From positions 62,001-126,000 of the forward strand of contig NZ_BJXB01000004.1 in the NCBI RefSeq assembly GCF_007990775.1: a DNA stretch of 64,000 nt. Direction: 5' to 3'. Position 1 is the first letter of the stretch, and every line of letters starts with the position of its first letter. This document shows positions 59,401-64,000 of this stretch, piece after piece. Below the pieces are notes generated by a model. That model saw only the letters and a list, made by a program, of their open reading frames with translations. It had not been told where the DNA came from and ran no database searches. The translations under genes were made by a program, and so were the position numbers. Source of the DNA: Deinococcus cellulosilyticus NBRC 106333 = KACC 11606 (GTDB lineage: Bacteria > Deinococcota > Deinococci > Deinococcales > Deinococcaceae).

Positions 59401-60980
59401 GCACAGGCAGCACGGACAATGGTCTGTTTTCGCTGACCTCTGCTGGAGCTCTGACCTTCAACAGTGCACCCAATTTTGAGGTCAAAGACACCTACAGCCT
59501 TCGGGTGCAGTCCACCGATTCTGGAAATGCCACCGTCCAGAAAGCCTTCACCATCCAGATCACCGATGTGAACGAGGCTCCCTCTGCCCTGTTCCTCACG
59601 GGCAACACTGTGGATGAGAATCAGCCTTCTGGCACCACCGTGGGGAACTTCAGCAACAATGACGTGGATGCGGGTGAAACCTTCAGCTACAGTCTGGTCT
59701 CGGGGACAGGCAGCACAGACAACAGCAGTTTCTCCATCACCGGAAACCAGCTGAAAACTGCGGCCAGCTTTGATTTTGAGACCAAATCCAGTTACAGCGT
59801 CAGGGTGCGGGTCACCGATGGGCAAAACCACACCTTCGAGCAGGCATTCACCATCACAGTCAATGATGTGACAGAAACAGCCATGCCTTCCCAGGGTGCA
59901 CTGTCCACAGGCACCTCTGCGGCGTCTCGACCCCACATCATCGCCGGGCCCAATGGACTGCCCGTGCTCACCTACCATGAAAGTGCCACTGGCCAGTCGC
60001 AGAACGTGTATGTGAAGCGCTGGAATGGCACCTCCTGGGATGCGCTGGGGGGAGCCCTGGACGTCAACGCCACTGTTGCGTCCAACAATGCCCGTCTGGT
60101 GGTGGACTCGGGCAACACCCCTTACGTGGTGTGGCAGGAAAACTCCGGCGGAACAGAAGGCACCAACATTTTCGTCAAGAAGTGGAACGGGACCTCCTGG
60201 GATCTGCTGGGCAGTGCTCTGGACACCACCGTCACCAACAGTTCCAGTGTTCCTGCCATGGCGATGGGACCCAACAACCAGCCTGTGGTCACCTGGTATG
60301 AGAGTGTCACAGGTGAAAGCACCAACATTTATGTGAAGCGCTGGAACGGCACCTCCTGGGTGGCTCTGGGCGGAGCACTGGACACCACCGCCGCCCTGAA
60401 CGCCACCAACTCCCGCATCGCTGTGGACAGCAGCAACCGTCCGATTGTGGTGTGGCAAGAACAGGTGCAGGGCACCAGCCCCAGCAACTACAACCTGAAG
60501 GTGAAACGCTGGAATGGCACCACCTGGGACGTTCTGGGGGCTGAACTTGATGTCAGCCTTTCCAACACCACCAATCTTGCCGACATCGCTGTTGGTTCCG
60601 ATGACCATCCAGTGGTCACCTGGCAGGAAACCGTCTCGGGCATCACCACCATCTATGTCAAAAAGTGGAATGGCACCTCCTGGGATGCCCTCGGCTCCTC
60701 CCTCAACATTTCAGGCAGCACCAGCGCTGTTTCACCTGCGGTGGTGATCAAACCCAATGGGCAGCCTCTGGTGGCCTGGAGTGAAGGGAGCACCGGTCAG
60801 ATTTACATGAAAGAGTGGAATGGAACGGCGTGGTCCCAGATTGGCTCATCCCACAACCTGGACAGCGCCCGCAGTGCGGCCAATGCTTCTGTGACTTACG
60901 GCAGTGGCAATGTGCTGGTCCTCGCCTGGCAGGAAGCGAACGCCAGCGGTATCAACACCATCCTGGTCAGCAAGAAATAA
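56475..60980 (+). CDS. 1501-residue lipoprotein: ExeM-like pseudo-nuclease, cadherin repeats and propeller
   Basis: Lipobox LLLVGC (Cys16). Residues about 35-260 match the N-terminal domain of the 51183 protein. About 270-510 are OB-like units as in ExeM/NucH nucleases (TVTIEGIVTRDLQQTSELGG). About 515-820 are an endonuclease/exonuclease/phosphatase fold, but key residues are changed: TGLEDD for MEIEN, TTELRG for NHFKSK, MGNFNAY for GDxNAY, and SSPRDP for SDHDP. About 830-1135 are three cadherin-like repeats (ITDVNEN, ITDVNEA). About 1140-1500 are repeats KRWNGTSWDALGGALD, a propeller. It is probably a surface adhesin or scaffold without nuclease activity. ATG 56475 follows AAGGATGTCC. Confidence 0.85.
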   Translation: MKKITLLSCSLLLVGCFQNTPPKAPAPVPPQARGTLYELTFTDINSEKASAQLSVYQKGAQGYTRMALTESLTGFSLQRLGVQSFSVDSAGRRYLQARYKITNNTGRAIEQLTFVPVDTNDADSNPGNNTSQPTVGNTPFKGLKFFDGSDASVKATDITLNQAKKYDLGTDSAINDPDGTPLITGLDVSGLNPTAPDGLTIAQVMNYGYQTSGILPIGGSVNVSFGASYDMAIDENGRFDSRKDPYSFTMLFVMSEDPISSGLTRIHDIQGSTASGDADSPLVSQTVTIEGIVTRDLQQTSELGGFYVQEETADQDSDPNTSEGIFVVCDTACGTVQQGDRVRLTAMVEEVGEALRETRLINVSNLVVMRTGQTLPAPVNVTLSPTLNWEPFEGMLVTTSGVVTDNSELGLGGLVTIADQRSAYFTQVNAPDETGFDTFLKQSAARSVVIDDGSLGLNPASLFGRGGNPLSTTNTLRNGDSATVTGVLGSTESGWGDLERYRLHATAASTTFSGSARPAVPGVGSAGLKTAHFNLGEFFNGDGSGSGFYPAPGANNAAEYQRQTDKLVQALAALDADIIVLTGLEDDFDAAAPALIDLRNSLNAFTPSVGTYAVVGSEPANGTGLGILYRSADLVPQGAAATYSLNGTALAQTFKQTSTNGTFTVVTTELRGRQQMCEVGDDWSSGQEMCAETRQSQAQDLMEWIGTNPTGTTDPDVLLMGNFNAYRQEGPILTVLKGPDGNASSGDDFTAVLNSNEYTSVVWGFTGTLDSAFVSSTLAAQLSGHGVWHINSDEPSVFDYNTEDKPAGVYAADAFRSSPRDPILIGLTLNASNSAPVNLVLSNNTLAENAGSNATVGTLSAQDPDAGDTLTYTLVAGTGDTDNALFTISGTTLQMLASADFENRSSYSVRVRAADQHGAEVEQAFTITITDVNENTAPTDITLSNSSVAENSTPTLTFSTVDSDSGDTFTYSLVSGTGSTDNGLFSLTSAGALTFNSAPNFEVKDTYSLRVQSTDSGNATVQKAFTIQITDVNEAPSALFLTGNTVDENQPSGTTVGNFSNNDVDAGETFSYSLVSGTGSTDNSSFSITGNQLKTAASFDFETKSSYSVRVRVTDGQNHTFEQAFTITVNDVTETAMPSQGALSTGTSAASRPHIIAGPNGLPVLTYHESATGQSQNVYVKRWNGTSWDALGGALDVNATVASNNARLVVDSGNTPYVVWQENSGGTEGTNIFVKKWNGTSWDLLGSALDTTVTNSSSVPAMAMGPNNQPVVTWYESVTGESTNIYVKRWNGTSWVALGGALDTTAALNATNSRIAVDSSNRPIVVWQEQVQGTSPSNYNLKVKRWNGTTWDVLGAELDVSLSNTTNLADIAVGSDDHPVVTWQETVSGITTIYVKKWNGTSWDALGSSLNISGSTSAVSPAVVIKPNGQPLVAWSEGSTGQIYMKEWNGTAWSQIGSSHNLDSARSAANASVTYGSGNVLVLAWQEANASGINTILVSKK

Positions 60981-60996
60981 CCATTGAAAAATCCAG

Positions 60997-61024
60997 GACC
61001 CCTCCAGATTGGAGGGGTCTTTTG
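60997..61024 (+). terminator. Terminator of the large lipoprotein gene
   Basis: GACCCCTCC (60997-61005) and GGAGGGGTC (61011-61019) pair around AGATT, followed by TTTTG. Confidence 0.9.
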
Positions 61025-61067
61025 TTGCACAGCGGGGCCATTTCAGGACCTGCAGTCCCAGATCGGG

Positions 61068-61073
61068 TACAAT
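61068..61073 (+). promoter_or_regulatory. -10 box of the cobalamin riboswitch transcript
   Basis: TACAAT lies 7 bases before the first helix of the riboswitch (TCGGGTGTCC from 61081). The -35 region is weak. Confidence 0.6.
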
Positions 61074-61080
61074 CCCTGTG

Positions 61081-61255
61081 TCGGGTGTCCACCTGCGTAG
61101 GGTGGACTTAAAGTGGGGAACTCCGGTGAAGTCTCAATTGCTGAGACCATTCCGGGACTGACGCGCAACGGTGACTGCCCTTGATGTGAGATCAAGCAGA
61201 AGTCCGAATGCCTGCCTGACGCGAAGCTTTGTTTGCTTCAGCCTCGCGATTTGGG
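61081..61255 (+). ncRNA. Cobalamin riboswitch
   Basis: The stretch has the hallmarks of the B12 aptamer: a closing helix (GGTGTCCACCTGCG...), GGGGAACTCCGGTGAA followed by a hairpin (GTCTCAATTGCTGAGAC), then CCGGGACTGACGCGCAACGG and the conserved AGTCCGAATGCCTGCCT. The region after 61216 (GCGAAGC...GCTTCAGC) can form further hairpins and may be the expression platform. It lies about 90 bases before the cobN start and would lower its expression when cobalamin is plentiful. Ends are approximate. Confidence 0.88.
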
Positions 61256-61342
61256 CGTGTCCCTGCTGTACCAGACGGTCATTGCAAGGTCATCTGGGTC
61301 TGCATCAGAACACCAATTCCACCAGATTGCGTCAGGGGTTTC

Positions 61343-64000
61343 ATGACTTCACGCACCAGGGTGACCCGCGCCGATGGCCGGACCGTGCAGGTGATCCAGC
61401 GCAGGGGGCACCTCAGTTACTGCTTTACCGGATGTTGTTGTGGACACGTGAACCGGGGGTACGCTCCTGTTCCGGTGGACACTTTCAAAAACGAATGGAT
61501 CAGGCGCAAGCTGCGTCATACCGTGCACCTCACCAAAGCCGGATGTCTGGGACCGTGCACCCTCGCCAATGTGGCTTCGCTGGTGTTCGATGGGCAGTCG
61601 GTGTGGTTCCACTCGGTGAATTCCCCCGAGATGGTGGTCCTGATCTTCGATTACATCGAGGAGATGGTGAGAGAGGGCCGTTTTCTGGCCCCTCCTGCGG
61701 AACTTCAGGAATACGTGTTTCAGTTTTACGACTGGCAGGACCGCACTCTGGCTCCCCTTCAGAAGCCCCTTGCAGAGAGGGAACACTCTGGTGTGGCTTT
61801 TGTCTCCCACGCCGACACCGACCTGATCACCGTTCAGGAGGCAGCAAAGCAGGTTTCAGCATTTCAGGTGACAACCTACAGCATGCCCCGGGGAAACCTG
61901 GACACCACCCGACAGGTGCTGGAACGTGCGGTGGGCAGGCATGAGCTGGTGGTGCTGAACGTGCTTTCCAGCCAGGACCTCACCGATCTCCTGCTGGACC
62001 TGGAAAAAGAGGCACAGGCTCAGGGGGTGACCCTTGTGGTCCTCAAGGGCACCTTCGAGGTGGGACCGGACACCCTGCAAATGAGCACCGTGGAGGCAAA
62101 CCACCTGCTGCAGGTCAGCCTCTACATGCAGGCTGGAGGGGTGCAGAACTTCACGGAGATGCTGCATTACCTCGGGGCGGAGGTTCTGGGGTTTCCTCTG
62201 TCCTGGCAGGCCCCCACCCCTCTGCCCGAACTGGGGATCTATCATCCGGAGTTTGTTCATGCCCTGCAGCTTTTGGAGTGGCAGGACCTGCAGTCAGCTG
62301 GGCGGCCTGTGGTGTCCGTGGTGTTCTACCGGGCGCACTTCCTGAGCGGCAACACCCATTTCGTGGATGTGCTGCTGCAGAAACTCGACGATGCAGGGCT
62401 GTCTGGTCGGGCCATTTTTACCCCCAGCCTGAAACATCCTGAGTTGCAGCACTGGCTTGCTGGCTCAAACCTGATCGTCAGCACCCTGAGTTTCGCTGCG
62501 GGTGAGGGGGCGATTCAGGCGTTCAGGGACCTGAATGTGCCTGTGCTGCAGGCCATCACCTCGGCGTCGAGGCATGCAGTCTGGTCGGTGTCTTCAAGGG
62601 GACTTGGGGCACTCGACACCCTCATGAATGTGACCCTGCCCGAGTTCGATGGCAGGCTGATGGGCGACGTGGTGGCCTTCAAGGACCATGAGCGCTTCGA
62701 ACCTTTCACGGAGGGCATCTCGCAACTGGTCCAGCGGGTGCAGAAGTGGCTGAACCTTCAGCAGAAACCGAATGCAGACAAAAAAGTGGCATTCGTGCTC
62801 ACCAACTCTGGTGCGAAAGCCTCAAAAGTGGGAAACGCCGTGGGGCTCGATGCTCCAGCCAGCCTGTTGAACCTGCTTCAGGCCATGCGTTCCCAGGGCT
62901 ACACCGTGCCAGAGCTGGATTTTTCGTCCGATGAACTGATCCAGTCGATCATTGGGCTCGGGACCTATGACGGGGAGGTTCCCGTGCACAGCCACACCCC
63001 CTTACAGGTCAGCAAGAGGGTGTACCAGGGCTGGTTTGAGGGGTTTCCAGAAGCGGCGCGCCAGAAAATGCTCAAAAAATGGACACTGGAACAGGAGCCG
63101 TACAGCACCTACAGCCACCTGCTGTTCTCTGGCCTGGAACTGGGCAACACGGTGATCTGCCTGCAGCCCCCCAGGGGTTACGGGATGGACCGGGATGCCA
63201 TCTACCACCAGCCAGACCTGCCGCCCACCCACCATTACGCAGCGTTCTACCAGTGGCTCACCCGCCCTGAAACCGAAGGGGGATGGGGGGCAGATGCCAT
63301 TGTGCACGTCGGGAAGCACGGCACCCTGGAGTGGCTGCCCGGCAAGGGGGTGGGGCTCAGTGCGGCCTGCTTTCCGGAATTGCTTCTGAATGGCACACCC
63401 CTGCTCTATCCGTTCATCGTCAATGATCCTGGCGAGGGCACCCAGGCCAAACGCAGGGGCCATGCGGTGATTGTGGACCACCTGATGCCCCCCCTCACCC
63501 GAGCAGACACCTATGGGCATCTGGCGCAGCTTCAACAGTTGATTGACCAGTATTACCAGCTGGAAGGCACCGATCCCAGCAAGCTTTCTGCCCTGCAGAA
63601 AGACATCTGGCAACTGATCGAGAAGACCCACCTGGACAGCGATCTGGACCTGCAGCAGTTCCTGAGCCAGGACCACGGAGACCACAAGCACGACTGGGAT
63701 GAAACCCTCACACCCGAAGGGGTGCCCGTCACCCTCACCGAGATGGGCAGCTTTGACCTCAAGCACCTGCTTGAAGACATCGACGGTTACCTGTGTGAAC
63801 TCGGCATGCTGCAGATCAGAGACGGCCTGCATGTGCTCGGCGAACTTCACCAGCTTCCAGACACCCTGCGTGCCCTGACCCGGCTTCCTGCTGCCGGAAA
63901 GTCCAGTGTCAGCCAGCTCCTGGCCCGTCATTTCGGTCTGGACTGGGAAGAATTGCTGGCCCACAAAGGAAAGCGGTTTGATGAAACAAAGATGATTCTG
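61343..64000 (+). CDS. cobN: Cobaltochelatase subunit CobN with N-terminal [2Fe-2S] ferredoxin-like domain; runs off the window end
   Basis: An open frame of 886 codons reaches the window edge without a stop. Residues about 10-120 form a thioredoxin-like [2Fe-2S] domain: HLSYCFTGCCCGHVNRGYAP and TKAGCLGPCTLANVASLVFD supply the cysteines. After that comes CobN: ELGIYHPEFVHALQLL, KVGNAVGLDAPASLLNLLQA, VHVGKHGTLEWLPGKGVGLS, and NDPGEGTQAKRRGHAVIVDH. CobN inserts cobalt into the corrin ring with an ATPase partner. ATG 61343 follows GTCAGGGGTTTC. A cobalamin riboswitch lies upstream. The C-terminal part is outside. Confidence 0.93.
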   Translation, partial: MTSRTRVTRADGRTVQVIQRRGHLSYCFTGCCCGHVNRGYAPVPVDTFKNEWIRRKLRHTVHLTKAGCLGPCTLANVASLVFDGQSVWFHSVNSPEMVVLIFDYIEEMVREGRFLAPPAELQEYVFQFYDWQDRTLAPLQKPLAEREHSGVAFVSHADTDLITVQEAAKQVSAFQVTTYSMPRGNLDTTRQVLERAVGRHELVVLNVLSSQDLTDLLLDLEKEAQAQGVTLVVLKGTFEVGPDTLQMSTVEANHLLQVSLYMQAGGVQNFTEMLHYLGAEVLGFPLSWQAPTPLPELGIYHPEFVHALQLLEWQDLQSAGRPVVSVVFYRAHFLSGNTHFVDVLLQKLDDAGLSGRAIFTPSLKHPELQHWLAGSNLIVSTLSFAAGEGAIQAFRDLNVPVLQAITSASRHAVWSVSSRGLGALDTLMNVTLPEFDGRLMGDVVAFKDHERFEPFTEGISQLVQRVQKWLNLQQKPNADKKVAFVLTNSGAKASKVGNAVGLDAPASLLNLLQAMRSQGYTVPELDFSSDELIQSIIGLGTYDGEVPVHSHTPLQVSKRVYQGWFEGFPEAARQKMLKKWTLEQEPYSTYSHLLFSGLELGNTVICLQPPRGYGMDRDAIYHQPDLPPTHHYAAFYQWLTRPETEGGWGADAIVHVGKHGTLEWLPGKGVGLSAACFPELLLNGTPLLYPFIVNDPGEGTQAKRRGHAVIVDHLMPPLTRADTYGHLAQLQQLIDQYYQLEGTDPSKLSALQKDIWQLIEKTHLDSDLDLQQFLSQDHGDHKHDWDETLTPEGVPVTLTEMGSFDLKHLLEDIDGYLCELGMLQIRDGLHVLGELHQLPDTLRALTRLPAAGKSSVSQLLARHFGLDWEELLAHKGKRFDETKMIL

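Noticed and set aside
1..64000. tRNA, rRNA, CRISPR arrays, prophage or integrated plasmid
   Set aside because: I saw no cloverleaf-like sequence with CCA-type ends, no regularly spaced identical repeats of CRISPR type and no structural phage genes; the only mobile element seen is the IS110 copy.

Overview
The window looks like a chromosomal segment from a mesophilic relative of Deinococcus. The base composition is moderately high in G+C. There is a ba3-type oxidase that includes the tiny subunit IIa. The CsoR-type copper repressor carries a Cys-His-His ligand set known from Thermus. Several start codons lie 6-7 bases after a -10 box, as in leaderless mRNAs. SARP/BTAD-type regulators are abundant. 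I see no rRNA, tRNA, CRISPR array or phage module. This assignment is inference from gene content, not from a marker gene.

Layout. 1-595: the end-truncated start of a lipoprotein gene. 1067-5901: a Crp/Fnr regulator and two divergent operons (truncated globin, DUF59 protein, NnrS/oxidase-like membrane protein; DUF2249 and DUF1858-DUF2249 proteins) that look like a nitric-oxide or redox stress module around an FNR-type palindrome. 5929-8302: a DUF4139-like exported protein and two CBS-pair proteins. 8398-11226: a GH43 arabinanase-like lipoprotein and an aldo/keto reductase. 11466-15380: a giant regulator joining a STAND ATPase, TPRs and a SARP module to a C39-like cysteine peptidase domain. 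15722-18893: a respiratory operon (CBS protein, cytochrome c, ba3 oxidase IIa, II, I). 19009-20532: a SARP regulator divergent from a universal stress protein. 21189-27102: a peptide-type binding protein, an ABC exporter, an IS110 element with a stop in its transposase, and two hypothetical genes. 27389-29257: a PAS/HD-GYP protein. 29297-35173: a fructan/sucrose operon (GH32, two permeases, binding protein) with its LacI regulator. 35422-38381: small unknown genes, a MerR regulator and an MBL-fold hydrolase. 38448-41740: copper homeostasis (csoR, copZ, copA). 41808-47607: a multi-PAS histidine kinase and a large SARP-NB-ARC-TPR regulator. 47873-50763: a GH26 mannanase operon. 51183-53391: a lipoprotein and a RiPP-leader-like small peptide. 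53542-56223: DeoR regulator, HAD phosphatase and MFS transporter. 56475-60980: a 1501-residue lipoprotein with a degenerate nuclease domain. 61081-64000: a cobalamin riboswitch and the start of cobN.

How the genes work together. The strongest unlabelled signal is a paired GTAAT/GTAAY direct repeat with an 11-base period. It occurs four times: before the two CBS genes, before the CBS-ba3 oxidase operon, and on both sides of the SARP/usp divergent promoter. SARP proteins bind 11-base direct repeats close to -10 boxes, so this reads as a SARP-controlled stress and respiration regulon with autoregulation. The second notable object is the SARP-peptidase fusion, and the third is the pair of lipoproteins that share an N-terminal domain, one of them with a RiPP-leader-like peptide just upstream. 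Sugar use (arabinan, fructan, mannan), copper and cobalamin blocks each carry recognisable control sites.
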